NCBI RefSeq assembly: GCF_000379125.1 | Contig: NZ_KB900626.1 | Coordinates: forward strand, 963,748-1,027,747 | Length of the DNA stretch: 64,000 nucleotides | Direction of reading: 5' to 3' | Source: Methylosinus sp. LW4 | Lineage (GTDB): Bacteria > Pseudomonadota > Alphaproteobacteria > Rhizobiales > Beijerinckiaceae | Part shown: piece after piece, positions 19,595-28,811 of the stretch | Position numbering within the stretch: position 1 is the stretch's first letter | Layout of the letters: every line of letters starts with the position of its first letter | Program-made: the position numbers and the translations under genes | Notes under the pieces: model-generated | Told to the model about the DNA's origin: nothing | The model's input: the letters and a program-made list of their open reading frames with translations, nothing else | Databases searched by the model: none

Positions 19595-21850
19595 TTGGTG
19601 AGTTGGAGCGCGAAAGCCGTCGCCGGCGCGGCCGATCGGGCGCGGGGCGTCATCCGCCCCGCCTCGTCGGCCGCTTTCGCGTCGCTCGCCGCCGCCGCCC
19701 GCGCCGCGCTGGAAGAAGAGATCGCGCTGCGGCGGCCGTTTCTGTGGCTGCCCGTCGCGTCCGGCGCCGGCGTCCTTCTCTATTTCGCGGCCGATCGCGA
19801 GCCCTCGTTTGCCGGCTCGGCGGCGGGAGTCGTCATTCTGGCGGCGCTGTCCTTTCTTTTGCGCGCGCATCGGGCGGGCGCGCTGCTTCTGCTGCTCGCC
19901 TGTCTCTCGGCGGGCTTCTTCGCGGCTGTCTGGCGTGCCGCGCGCGTCGATGCGCCGATCGTCTCACGCGCCGGCGTCGGCTTTCTCACCGGCTTCGTCG
20001 AGGAGCTGGACCCGCGCCCCAATGGCGCGCGCTTCATTCTGCGCATCGCCAGCGCGGAAGGACTGCCCAATGACGTCGCGCCCTTTCGCGTTCGGCTGAC
20101 GACGCGAGGCGAGGCGAAATTTTCGGCCGGCGATTTCATCGCGCTGAAGGCGCGCGTGCTGCCGCCGGCCCATGCCGCTCTGCCGGGCGGCTATGATTTC
20201 TCGCGCGACGCATATTTCGCCGGCCTCGGCGGCGTCGGCAATGCGCTCGGCCGCATCGACGTCTTGCCGCCGCCCGATCCTGCGCCAATGTCGCTGCGCT
20301 TCTTCGCCGCTGTCGATCGGCTGCGCAATGCGCTGGCGGCGCGGGTCTATCGCGCGCTCGGCGGCGACACCGGCGCCATCGCCGCCGCAATGGTGACGGG
20401 CAAGCGTGATTTTCTGGGCGAAGAGGCGAAAGAGCTGATCCGCCGCGCCGGCATATTCCACATCATCACGATATCCGGCGTGCAGATGACGCTCGTCGCC
20501 GGCATTTTCTTCGTCGGGCTGCGACGGCTGCTGGCGCTCTCGCGCACGCTGGCGTTGAATTATCCGATCAAGAAATGGGCGGCCGGCGTCGCCATCATCG
20601 GCGCCGTTCTCTACGATATCGGCGCCGGCTCGCGCGTCGGCACGGAGCGCGCGCTCATCATGACGACGATCATGCTGATCGCCGTTCTTTTCGATCGGCC
20701 GTCGCTGTCCATGCGCAATCTGGCGCTGGCGGTCTTCGTTATCGTCGCCTTCCAGCCGGAGGCGCTGCTCGGGGCCAGCTTTCAGCTCTCCTTCGCCGCG
20801 GTGGCGGCGCTGGTCGCCGTCTATGAGGCGCGCGGCGCGCTCATCGAGCGTCGGCGCGAGCCGCCCGCCTTCGGCCGAACGCCGACGCGCTTCATGCGCT
20901 GGCGCGAGAATATGAGCGAGCTATTGCTGCGCGGACCGGCGGCGCCGATCTTCGCGACTCTCTGCGCCACATCGGCGACGGCCTCCTTCATGGCGGACGA
21001 TTTTCACGAATTGAGCCCCTATGTGCTGATCGGCAATCCGCTGACGCTCGCCATCATCGAATTCTTCGCCGTGCCGGGGGCGCTGCTCGGCGCCTTTCTG
21101 TATCCTCTCGGCCTCGACGGTCCGGTGTGGCGCTATGTCGGCTTCGGCATCGATCTCGTCACCGCCATCGCGCGACTCATCGGCGCCGCGCCCGGAGCCA
21201 GCCTGCCGGTGAAGAGCTTCGCGCCTTTCGCGATTATTTTCCTGTCGCTCGCGGTGCTCTCGCTCGTGCTGTGGCGGACATGGCTGTTCCGGGCGATGGC
21301 CATTCCCTTCGCCATGCTCGGCCTCTTCGGCGCGGCGAGCGGAGAGGGCTTCGATCTCGCCGTCGCGCCCGGCGGCGACGCCGCGGCGCTGCGCCTGCCC
21401 TCGGGCGAGCTGGCGCTGCTCGGCCGCGGAAAGCTCTCCTTCGTCGGCGAGCAATGGCTGCGCGCCGACGCCGACGCCAGAGCGCCTGCCGACGCCCGCG
21501 GCGGCGTCTCCTGTGACGATCTCGGCTGCGTGGCCAAGGCGATCGACGGCCGCGCCGTCGCGCTGACGACGGACCGCAAGGCGCTGATCGAGGATTGCGC
21601 CCGCGCGGCGATCGTCATCGCGCCCTTCTATGCGCCGGAGGGCTGCGGCGCGCCGATCCTGCTCGATCGCCGCAAGCTCGCCGAGACCGGCGCGGCGACG
21701 CTGCGCTTTGTCGGCGAGCGAGTGGAATGGCGGACCGCCCGCGCCCCGGGCGAGGACCGCCCCTGGTCGCGTGCGCCGAGGCGGAGGGCGGCGAGCGCGT
21801 CGCCTTCCGGCGCGGAGCCGCCCCTCGAGGAGGAGGAGCGGCTGAATTGA
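19595..21850 (+). CDS. comEC: ComEC/Rec2-family DNA uptake membrane protein
   Basis: Inner-membrane channel for single-stranded DNA uptake. The 751-residue product has an N-terminal DUF4131 region with membrane helices, then the competence domain with IITISGVQMTLVAGI and a run of helices, and a C-terminal soluble part. A full metallo-beta-lactamase domain with HxHxDH is not visible, as in many alphaproteobacterial ComEC proteins. It starts with GTG at 19595. No other competence genes are adjacent. It is convergent with the WcbI-like gene, with one base between them. Confidence 0.88.
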   Translation: MVSWSAKAVAGAADRARGVIRPASSAAFASLAAAARAALEEEIALRRPFLWLPVASGAGVLLYFAADREPSFAGSAAGVVILAALSFLLRAHRAGALLLLLACLSAGFFAAVWRAARVDAPIVSRAGVGFLTGFVEELDPRPNGARFILRIASAEGLPNDVAPFRVRLTTRGEAKFSAGDFIALKARVLPPAHAALPGGYDFSRDAYFAGLGGVGNALGRIDVLPPPDPAPMSLRFFAAVDRLRNALAARVYRALGGDTGAIAAAMVTGKRDFLGEEAKELIRRAGIFHIITISGVQMTLVAGIFFVGLRRLLALSRTLALNYPIKKWAAGVAIIGAVLYDIGAGSRVGTERALIMTTIMLIAVLFDRPSLSMRNLALAVFVIVAFQPEALLGASFQLSFAAVAALVAVYEARGALIERRREPPAFGRTPTRFMRWRENMSELLLRGPAAPIFATLCATSATASFMADDFHELSPYVLIGNPLTLAIIEFFAVPGALLGAFLYPLGLDGPVWRYVGFGIDLVTAIARLIGAAPGASLPVKSFAPFAIIFLSLAVLSLVLWRTWLFRAMAIPFAMLGLFGAASGEGFDLAVAPGGDAAALRLPSGELALLGRGKLSFVGEQWLRADADARAPADARGGVSCDDLGCVAKAIDGRAVALTTDRKALIEDCARAAIVIAPFYAPEGCGAPILLDRRKLAETGAATLRFVGERVEWRTARAPGEDRPWSRAPRRRAASASPSGAEPPLEEEERLN

Positions 21851-21851
21851 A

Positions 21852-22730
21852 TCAGACGCTCTCCAGCGTCTTCGCGCATTCGGCGATGAAGGGCACGGAC
21901 TTCCAGGCGTCGTCCATTCTGCCGAGAGATTCGAAGATGCTGTCGATCACGCCGGACAAGGACATTTCGCGCGGCGCGTATTGGGGCTGCTTGAGCCAAG
22001 TGAAGCCGCCCTCGAAGCCGAAACGACGCGCGATTTCGGGATAGACGGGCCATACTTCCGAGACAGCGAGCCTATCGGGCTGTGTCCGGCGCAGCGACTC
22101 GGAGCGAGCGAAGGCCTCTTCGTCGAGAAAGCGCCCCTTCAGCGCGTTCCGAGCAATGTCGACCAGAACGAAGCTGCGAGGGTGGTGGCAGATATAGAAG
22201 AAATCGCGCTGCGTTTCCCAATAATCGAACGCATCTTCAAGCCCAATTCCATATTTGCCGAATTCGGCGACGAGGCGGTTTTTGTCGGTCTTATACAGGT
22301 CGAAATAGCCGAGCTTCTCATAGACGTCTTCACGAAAGAGCGCCTGCGTTTCCTCCGCGGTCTTGCCGATCGCCCGTGCGCCGAGCGCGATCAGAGAGGT
22401 CTGCGTGTGCGGCGCGCCTTCGCTGAACGGTCCCCAAAAGCCATCCAGGATCGCGACGTCTGGATGCAGGCCACGGAAATACAGCTCTGGAATGATCACG
22501 CGTTCGGCGTTCGGATTGAGCGCGCTCGCCAGACGGAGCCCGTCGAGCGGCCAGCCGATATAGAGATCGCACTCTTTGAGATATTTCTCGAACTCGGGCT
22601 TCTCGCCGGTCTCGAGCCATCGTTCCGCCTCGTTGAAGCCGGCGGCCTTGATCGTCCAATCGGGGAACAGCGTCTGGACCACCTCGTAATAGGTGGAGGT
22701 CGCGCAATTCGAAACAATGATGACCTTCAT
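21852..22730 (-). CDS. WcbI-like polysaccharide biosynthesis protein
   Basis: A 292-residue soluble protein beginning VIIVSNCATSTYYEVVQ, the N-terminal pattern of the WcbI family, proposed acetyltransferases acting on capsular polysaccharide. The family match rests on the N-terminal Asn-Cys turn and the overall length. It follows the GSCFA gene by one base, so the two form an operon; both families are associated with modifying surface glycans. Substrate is unknown. Confidence 0.75.
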   Translation of the reverse strand: MKVIIVSNCATSTYYEVVQTLFPDWTIKAAGFNEAERWLETGEKPEFEKYLKECDLYIGWPLDGLRLASALNPNAERVIIPELYFRGLHPDVAILDGFWGPFSEGAPHTQTSLIALGARAIGKTAEETQALFREDVYEKLGYFDLYKTDKNRLVAEFGKYGIGLEDAFDYWETQRDFFYICHHPRSFVLVDIARNALKGRFLDEEAFARSESLRRTQPDRLAVSEVWPVYPEIARRFGFEGGFTWLKQPQYAPREMSLSGVIDSIFESLGRMDDAWKSVPFIAECAKTLESV

Positions 22731-22731
22731 C

Positions 22732-23778
22732 TCAGAACCCTATGTTCGTGCCGTATTTCTCTTCGTCGCAGATGATGCGGCCCGCATAGGACTGGTCCAG
22801 CACGCCGCTCGCGGCGGCCGGCTTCGCCGGCGGGGCGACAGGCTCCGACGTCTGGCCGAAATAGGCGGCCTCGAAGACGCGCATGACATGGGAGACGCCG
22901 ATTTCGGGCACGGTGCGCTTATTGCTGTCGTAATATTTTCCATTGTTGAAATGGCTGGAGATAATCTCGTAGGACGGGAAATAATAGACGTTCTCGACAG
23001 AGCTCTCGACGCTGCCGCAGACGGCGCGCAGCACCGACTTGCTGTAGACGGTCGCCGACAAGACATGCTCATCGGTGTAGGTCGCCGTGAGCGGCACCGG
23101 CGAGACGGTCAGAATGACGCGCGCGCCCGGATTGATCTTGCGCAGCCCGGCCAGGAACTCCTCGAGATCGGCCTTGACCTCCTCATAGGAATAGCGATGG
23201 AAGAGGGCGGCGGAGGCCTGCGGATCATCCGTCGCGACGCCGGGATGAATGGGCAGAACGAACTGGCCGTCCGGCGTCGTCCAGCCCTCGATGAGTCCGA
23301 GCGTGAAGACGAACACGGTGCAATCGGCAAACACGCGGCGCACCGCCTCGAGATGCGCGCGCCGGGCGGCGGCGACATCCTCCGCGCTCGCGAAGCCTTC
23401 CGTATAGGTCGTCGGACGAAAAGCGTCGACCAGGCGTCCGTCAGGACGCGGCAGCGCCAGCGGCGGCAGGCTCAGCTGGCCGGTGGCCTCGAGCAGAAGC
23501 TGGCGAAGCTGGGCGACCGTGTAGATATTGCCATAGCGCGCCGAGAACACCGGCTGATCGGCGGGGCTCGCCTCGGTCTGCAGGAAGCGGACGCCCGGCA
23601 TCGCCTCTATGTAGCGGGACACATGCTGCGCGAAGCAGCTGCCCGCGGTCGCTATGCGGTCTTCCTCGCCGATGAGGAATTTCTTGTGCGGGATCGGGCT
23701 GACATCCTCGGGAGCGAGGTCGGCGACAGCCGTGCGCCAGAATTGGGAAGGCCCCTTCGTCGCATATGGATTGCCCAT
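22732..23778 (-). CDS. GSCFA-domain protein
   Basis: A 348-residue protein with the defining GSCFAQHVSRYIE motif near residue 46, FTLGLIEGW (about 160) and ILTVSPVPLTAT (about 218). The GSCFA fold is related to SGNH/GDSL hydrolases: the Ser of GSCFA would be the nucleophile. The likely role is acyl or acetyl-group chemistry on a surface polysaccharide, by analogy and by its operon partner, the WcbI-like gene. No signal peptide is seen, so it acts in the cytosol. Confidence 0.85.
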   Translation of the reverse strand: MGNPYATKGPSQFWRTAVADLAPEDVSPIPHKKFLIGEEDRIATAGSCFAQHVSRYIEAMPGVRFLQTEASPADQPVFSARYGNIYTVAQLRQLLLEATGQLSLPPLALPRPDGRLVDAFRPTTYTEGFASAEDVAAARRAHLEAVRRVFADCTVFVFTLGLIEGWTTPDGQFVLPIHPGVATDDPQASAALFHRYSYEEVKADLEEFLAGLRKINPGARVILTVSPVPLTATYTDEHVLSATVYSKSVLRAVCGSVESSVENVYYFPSYEIISSHFNNGKYYDSNKRTVPEIGVSHVMRVFEAAYFGQTSEPVAPPAKPAAASGVLDQSYAGRIICDEEKYGTNIGF

Positions 23779-23922
23779 CGGATCACCTCATGAAAGTCGT
23801 GGCGACCCGGTCGTCCTTCGGCGCCGCGAATAGCCGACGTTCGAAAGAGATGAAGGCGAGGGCCGCCGCTGCGCATCGTCCCGACTTGTGCGGTGCAATG
23901 GGCATATCGACAGCGGAGGACG

Positions 23923-23954
23923 AAGGCAAGCCCGCCGTCGGGCTCGCCTTTTTT
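23923..23954 (+). terminator. Plus-strand Rho-independent terminator without an obvious gene
   Basis: The near-perfect repeat AAGGCAAGCCCG (23923-23934) / CGGGCTCGCCTT (23939-23950), with one mismatch, runs into TTTTTT (23949-23954). The T-run is on the plus strand, but the neighbouring genes on both sides are on the minus strand. It may end an unannotated small RNA in 23780-23922. Confidence 0.75.
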
Positions 23955-23988
23955 CATTCCGCTCGTCGCTGGTCGGCCGGGGGAGGGA

Positions 23989-24903
23989 TTAGTCGCGCGG
24001 CTCGCGTCCGCCGGAGGATTGGCTGCGGCGCTCGCTCACCGGCCGCGCGGCGCGGCGCTCGACGCTCGGCCGGCCATGCTTGCTGGCGCGCTCCAGCGCC
24101 GCGAGGCGGCGGCGGACGGGCTCATCGAGATCGGGAGAACGGGCGAGGGGGCGGAAGTCGTTCTTGGAATAAGGATAGCGGCTGGCGCCATGGAAGATCT
24201 CGACGCCGTGAGTCGTCATCACGGCGTCGCCGCGCCGCAGCGTCGGGTCGAGATAGATCGCCTCGATCGAGCTCTCATTGGTCTGGCCGGCGTGGCAGGA
24301 GCATTCCTTGTCCTTCTCGCCTTCGTTCTTGCGCTGCAGGGAGGCCATCAGACGCGCATAGGTCGCGCCGCCGCGCGCCGCTACGGCGTCCTCCATCTTG
24401 TCGGAGCCGCCGCGCATCACATAGAGAGTCGTGCGCGCGCCGGGGCAGAGGCGTCCGCAGGCGCGCTGGTGGCTCGCCGTGTCATTGGCGCTCGAATAGA
24501 GGCCGACGGGGAAGAAATAGCCGTCGCATTCGCGCACGCAGTAGGAGCGTCCGCCGGCCGCGGTCTCCGTATAGACGGAGCGCTCCGGCTCGCCGCCGCC
24601 GCCGCCGTGGGAGGCTCTGCGCGTGGGCTCGCCTCGGCGCTCTCGCGGGACATAGACGCGACGCTCCTGCTGGGCGGCGCCATGGCGCCGGGCGTGGCCG
24701 TGGCGGCGATAGCTCGGATAGGCGCCGGCGCCATAGTCCGAATAGCCGCCGCCTCCGCCGCCGCCGAACAATTGCTGGAAGAAATCCTGGGCGAATGCGG
24801 AAGAAGGCTCGAGCGCCGCTATGAGAAAGGCGAGGATCAGGCCGCCGACAGCGGCGAGGCGACGTCGGGAGCACTCCCGCTCGCCGCTTTTACGCGAAGA
24901 CAT
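23989..24903 (-). CDS. DUF2865 exported protein
   Basis: A 304-residue protein with a signal anchor or peptide (about 16-38, ending EPSSAFAQ), then a Gly-rich stretch (FGGGGGGG), and the DUF2865 core (about 115-250) with CVRECDGYFFPVGLYSS and CGRLCPGARTTLYV, four conserved cysteines. The family is common in Rhizobiales and has no known function. The Arg/Ser-rich tail is low complexity. The ATG at 24903 is preferred since it begins directly before the signal sequence. It stands alone between a terminator and a response regulator gene. Confidence 0.85.
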   Translation of the reverse strand: MSSRKSGERECSRRRLAAVGGLILAFLIAALEPSSAFAQDFFQQLFGGGGGGGYSDYGAGAYPSYRRHGHARRHGAAQQERRVYVPRERRGEPTRRASHGGGGGEPERSVYTETAAGGRSYCVRECDGYFFPVGLYSSANDTASHQRACGRLCPGARTTLYVMRGGSDKMEDAVAARGGATYARLMASLQRKNEGEKDKECSCHAGQTNESSIEAIYLDPTLRRGDAVMTTHGVEIFHGASRYPYSKNDFRPLARSPDLDEPVRRRLAALERASKHGRPSVERRAARPVSERRSQSSGGREPRD

Positions 24904-24996
24904 GACGCGGCACCTGTTTTGACGCAACTCCCCCTTAGATGGAGCGTGATCGCAAGAGACAAGCCGTCCGGTCCTCGGTATCTCGCCGTCTGCGTC

Positions 24997-25395
24997 TCAG
25001 GCGTCCTGCGCGGCGCGGCGCGACGCCGTGAGAAGAGCGGCGATCAGCGCCTCGGTGCGGAAGGGCTTTTCGACGATCGGGCGCGCGGCGTGGGCCGAAG
25101 GGAGGGCCGAGCGCCCATAGCCGGTCGCGAAGACGAAAGGGACGCCCATGGCCGCGAGGCGATCGGCGACCGGCTCCACGCTCTCGGCGCCGATGCGAAG
25201 ATCGAGCAGGGCGACGTCGAATTGCGCCTCGGCGATGTCCCGCAACGCGACGGCGACGGTCTGGGCCGAGGCCACGACGCGGAAGCCATGCTCGGCGAGC
25301 GTCTCCTCGAGCGCGAGCGCGATCAGCGGCTCGTCCTCGACGACGAGCACGCGCCGACCGAGCGCCGCCTCCGCGCTCCAATGTTCTGTCCCCAT
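24997..25395 (-). CDS. Single-domain response regulator (receiver)
   Basis: A 132-residue protein that is a single receiver domain: acidic pair VVEDEP at about 18-23, the phospho-acceptor Asp in LLDLRIG (about 63), the Thr/Ser position in FATGYG and the conserved Lys in EKPF. No output domain is present. Such proteins act in phosphorelays or are controlled by a histidine kinase not encoded next door. The ATG at 25395 follows a GGGGG ribosome site; a GTG at 25407 is an alternative. Confidence 0.88.
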   Translation of the reverse strand: MGTEHWSAEAALGRRVLVVEDEPLIALALEETLAEHGFRVVASAQTVAVALRDIAEAQFDVALLDLRIGAESVEPVADRLAAMGVPFVFATGYGRSALPSAHAARPIVEKPFRTEALIAALLTASRRAAQDA

Positions 25396-25464
25396 CTCGG
25401 CCCCCACGCTCGCGAGGGTGGGGTCGATTCCAGGCTTCTGTCCAGAGCGGGAAAGCGCGGGCCG

Positions 25465-25839
25465 CTACCGCGCCCGCAGCGCGGCGAGCGCCCAGATCGC
25501 CAGCGCCAGCCAGCTTCCGATCGTCAGCGAGCCGCCGATGGGCGCCGCGTAAGGAAACAGCCGATCGCCCGTGAAGCTGCGGGCGGCGAGGTCGCCGGAA
25601 AACAGCGCGACGCCGGCGATGAGCGCGAAGCTCGCGCCGCCGAGCCAGCGCGCGAGCGGGGGCTTTGTCGCCAGCAGCGCGCCGAGGCCGAGCGCCGCCG
25701 CCGCATGGATCATCAGGAAACGACTCGCCGTCTCGAGATTGGCGGCGTTGGAAATATGCGCGCTCGCGGCTGCGAGCGCGACGCCCGCAGCGCCCGAGAG
25801 CGCGGCGAGAAAGACGATGAGAAGGCTCGGGCGCTGCAT
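25465..25839 (-). CDS. DUF423 membrane protein
   Basis: A 124-residue protein of four hydrophobic helices with the DUF423 pattern (AAASAHISNAANLETASRFL at the N-terminal half, LFSGDLAARSFTGDRLFPYAAPIGG at the C-terminal half). The family is widespread and of unknown function. It is an independent gene: the next gene on the same strand lies 70 bp downstream. Confidence 0.88.
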   Translation of the reverse strand: MQRPSLLIVFLAALSGAAGVALAAASAHISNAANLETASRFLMIHAAAALGLGALLATKPPLARWLGGASFALIAGVALFSGDLAARSFTGDRLFPYAAPIGGSLTIGSWLALAIWALAALRAR

Positions 25840-25959
25840 TAGATACTCGTTATAAATATAAGCAGAATAACGATAATCCTGCTCATGTTGCTGTTCTGGA
25901 TGAGGTCTCTGGCCGCAGGGCTCGCGATTCGCGGCGAAGGCCAGGATAGGCTTTGGAGA

Positions 25960-26017
25960 GCGAGCCTGAAGGCTCGCGGTCCAGGAAGCGTTTCGGACCG
26001 CGAGCCTTCAGGCTCGC
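25960..26017. repeat. Palindromic intergenic repeat with 23-bp perfect arms
   Basis: A 23-bp left arm (25960-25982) and its exact reverse complement (25995-26017) are separated by 12 bp. Each arm is itself a small hairpin, GCGAGCC-TGAA-GGCTCGC. The element lies between the DUF423 gene and the sugar transferase gene (whose stop is at 26040). The arms-within-arms form resembles mobile REP-type elements; only one copy is seen here. Confidence 0.85.
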
Positions 26018-26039
26018 ATATCTCGCTCGGCGCGGCCTC

Positions 26040-27557
26040 TCAGTAGGCGTTCTCGGTCTTCAGCAGCGCGATCGGCGTCAGCGCGAGAATATAGATATCG
26101 AGCAGGATCGACCAGTTCTCTATGTAGTAGAGATCGCATTCGACGCGTTTCTGGATCTTCTCGGGCGTGTCGGTCTCGCCGCGCCAGCCATTGATCTGCG
26201 CCCAGCCGGTGAGGCCGGGCTTGACGCGATGGCGGGCGAAATAGCCGTCGACGACCTCGTCATAGAGATGCTCGGCGGCGCGCGCATGCATGGCGTGGGG
26301 GCGGGGGCCGACCAGCGACAGATTGCCCTGGAACACGACATTGAACAGCTGCGGCAGCTCGTCCAGCGAGGTCTTGCGGATGAAGCGGCCGACGCGGGTC
26401 ACGCGCGGATCGCCCTTGGTGACGAGCTTGGCCGCGGCGGGATCGAGCTTGTCCGCATACATGGAGCGGAATTTATAGACCTCGATCTTCTCATTGTTGA
26501 AGCCGTAGCGCGTCTGGCGGAACAGCACCGGGCCGCGCGAATCGAGCTTGATGGCGAGCGCCACCGCGGCCATCACGGGCGCGAAGAGCAAAAGGCACAG
26601 CGCGCCGACGATCTTGTCGAAGGCGGATTTGATGAGCACGTCCCAATCGGCGATCGGCTTGTCGAAGACGTCGAGAACCGGGACATTGCCGATGTAGGAG
26701 TAAGAGCGCGGGCGAAAGCGCAGCTTATTGGTGTGCGCCGCGAGCCGAATGTCGATCGGCAGCACCCAGAGCTTGCGCAGCATTTGCAATAGGCGCGTCT
26801 CGGCCGAGATGGGCAGGGTGAAGATCACGAGATCGAGCCGCGTGTGGCGCGCGAATTCGACGAGATCGTCGATCGTCCCGAGCTTGGGATAGCCGGCGAC
26901 GACATCCGGCGAGCGATCGTCACGGCGATCGTCGAAGACGCCCAATATGCGCAGATCGCTGTCCTGCTGCGAGGCGGCGAGCGCGCGCAGCACGGGCTCG
27001 GCGGCCGGGCCGCCGCCGACGACGACGGTGCGGCGGTCGAGCTTGCCCTGCTGCGTCAGCGAGCGCACCACGGCGGCGACGGCGAAGCGCTCCGCCGCGA
27101 GCACGGCGAGACCGCCCGCGTACCAGCCGAGCAGCCAGACGCGCGACAGAGCGTTGTCGAGCTTCAGGAAGAAGATCGCCGCGAGCGCCGCGAGAAAGAC
27201 GAGGGTCCAGCCGCCGGCGAGCTTGAGCCCCTGGCCGATGGGCGTGCGAAAAGCGGCGGGCGTGTAGAGATCGAGCGCCTGCCAGGCGACGACCGCGAGC
27301 AGCGCCATTCCGGGAATGACGATGAAATATTCGAAGCCATAGCCATAGCCGGGCGCGACATGCAGCCGATGCACGGCGAAGCCGGTCGCGGTGATCAGCG
27401 CGAATTCGAGAATGCGGACGAGGCCCGCCAGCACGACCGGCGAATAGGCGGGAATCGGCCGCGCGTCGGCGGAGATTTCCGCCAGCCGCGAGGCGGCGCG
27501 ACTATCGTCATTGGCCGGCGCGGCCGCTTTGATGTCGCGTAGGGCGAAAGCACACAT
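26040..27557 (-). CDS. Undecaprenyl-phosphate glycosyl-1-phosphate transferase (exopolysaccharide initiation)
   Basis: A 505-residue polyisoprenyl-phosphate hexose-1-phosphate transferase (WbaP/WcaJ type) that loads the first sugar onto undecaprenyl phosphate. It has four N-terminal membrane helices (about 45-170), a Rossmann-like middle domain ([16 protein letters not shown]), a fifth membrane entry (about 335-360) and the bacterial sugar transferase domain with [20 protein letters not shown] and [10 protein letters not shown]. The first gene of a minus-strand export cluster with a glycosyltransferase (16 bp upstream) and a Wza-like lipoprotein. The sugar is not predictable. Confidence 0.93.
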   Translation of the reverse strand: MCAFALRDIKAAAPANDDSRAASRLAEISADARPIPAYSPVVLAGLVRILEFALITATGFAVHRLHVAPGYGYGFEYFIVIPGMALLAVVAWQALDLYTPAAFRTPIGQGLKLAGGWTLVFLAALAAIFFLKLDNALSRVWLLGWYAGGLAVLAAERFAVAAVVRSLTQQGKLDRRTVVVGGGPAAEPVLRALAASQQDSDLRILGVFDDRRDDRSPDVVAGYPKLGTIDDLVEFARHTRLDLVIFTLPISAETRLLQMLRKLWVLPIDIRLAAHTNKLRFRPRSYSYIGNVPVLDVFDKPIADWDVLIKSAFDKIVGALCLLLFAPVMAAVALAIKLDSRGPVLFRQTRYGFNNEKIEVYKFRSMYADKLDPAAAKLVTKGDPRVTRVGRFIRKTSLDELPQLFNVVFQGNLSLVGPRPHAMHARAAEHLYDEVVDGYFARHRVKPGLTGWAQINGWRGETDTPEKIQKRVECDLYYIENWSILLDIYILALTPIALLKTENAY

Positions 27558-27573
27558 GACGTCACTCCACTCA

Positions 27574-28803
27574 TCAGGCCCGCTGCGGCAGAACGGCCTC
27601 CGCGGCGCTGCGATGTCCGGCGGCCTCGAGCGCTTCGCGATATCCGCGCAGCACGGCCTCGACCATTGCAGTCAAAGAGAAATTTTCTGCTACTCGTTCA
27701 GCGAGCTGGCCGGCGGCGCGCCTTTGCGCCTCCTCGTCCATGCCGCTCGCGGCGATCATTGCGCGCGCCAGCGCCGCCGGATCGTCGCTCTCGACGAGAC
27801 GATCCGCATGCTCGCCGAAAATCTCTGGAATGCCGCCGACATTGGTGGCGATCAGCGGCGTTCGCGCGGCGATGGCCTCGAGCACGATATAGGGAAGCGA
27901 CTCGGCCCGGCTCGGCACCACCAATATGCGCCCCAGCCGCAGCGCCTCGCGCGCCGGCATGGGCGGCGCGAAGGAGAGACGCTCGCTCACGCCGAGCCTC
28001 TCGGCGCAGGCGCGCAGAGCCGCTTCGTCCGGCCCGGAGCCGACGAGGGCGAGCCGCGGCGCTTCGCCGGTCGCGTCGCGAATGAGCGACAGCGCCTCGA
28101 TCAGCGTGTCCACGCCTTTGAAGCGGCGCCATTCGCCGACATAGAGAAAATCCGCCGCTCCGGCGATCGGCGTAATCGGCTCGAGCTCCTCCGGCCGCAG
28201 CCCATTGGGCACGACGCGAGTCGCCGCGCGGGAGAAGCCGATCGCTCTCGCGAAGCGCTCTTGCGCATAGGCGCTCTCGAAGGGAATGAAATCGGTGACG
28301 CGCTCCAGCGCCTTCTCCACCGAGAGATAGAGACGATTGACGAGCGCGTCGGGATCGTAATGGAGGCTGCCGCCATGCGGCGTGTAGACGCGAATATGCG
28401 GATGCGGCAGCGTCGGAAACAAGGGCAGCAGCGCCGGCAGGCGCGCATAGAGCCCGCCCTTGGCGCCGTGGCCATGCACGACATCGGGCGCGAGCCGCTT
28501 GAGCGCCATGGCGATGCGAAAGGCGACGATCGGATCGCTCCAGCTCGGCAGCCGGCGCATGCACAGACGCGTGACGCCGAGTTCCAGCGAGGGCTCGAGC
28601 ATGCGCAGCGTCGCCTCCGCGCGCTCGCCGCCGGTGGAGGAATCGGCGATGACGCCGACCGCATGTCCGCGCGCCGCCTGGGCGCCGGCGAGATCGACGA
28701 CATGACGAAAGAGCCCGCCGATCGGCGCGCGCATCACATGCACGATGCGCAGCCGTCCGGGGCTCTCGTCGTCGCTCGTCAGGCTCTGCCGGTTCTCGCG
28801 CAT
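27574..28803 (-). CDS. Glycosyltransferase family 4
   Basis: A 409-residue GT-B protein acting in exopolysaccharide assembly. It has the N-terminal acceptor domain (HVMRAPIGGLFRHV at residue 22), and the GT4 C-terminal domain with FLYVGEWRRFKGVDTLI and the E-x7-E signature SRAESLPYIVLEAIAARTP. It sits 16 bp upstream of the initiating sugar transferase and 8 bp downstream of the export lipoprotein, so the three genes are co-transcribed. Donor and acceptor are unknown. Confidence 0.92.
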   Translation of the reverse strand: MRENRQSLTSDDESPGRLRIVHVMRAPIGGLFRHVVDLAGAQAARGHAVGVIADSSTGGERAEATLRMLEPSLELGVTRLCMRRLPSWSDPIVAFRIAMALKRLAPDVVHGHGAKGGLYARLPALLPLFPTLPHPHIRVYTPHGGSLHYDPDALVNRLYLSVEKALERVTDFIPFESAYAQERFARAIGFSRAATRVVPNGLRPEELEPITPIAGAADFLYVGEWRRFKGVDTLIEALSLIRDATGEAPRLALVGSGPDEAALRACAERLGVSERLSFAPPMPAREALRLGRILVVPSRAESLPYIVLEAIAARTPLIATNVGGIPEIFGEHADRLVESDDPAALARAMIAASGMDEEAQRRAAGQLAERVAENFSLTAMVEAVLRGYREALEAAGHRSAAEAVLPQRA

Positions 28804-28811
28804 CTTTCTTC

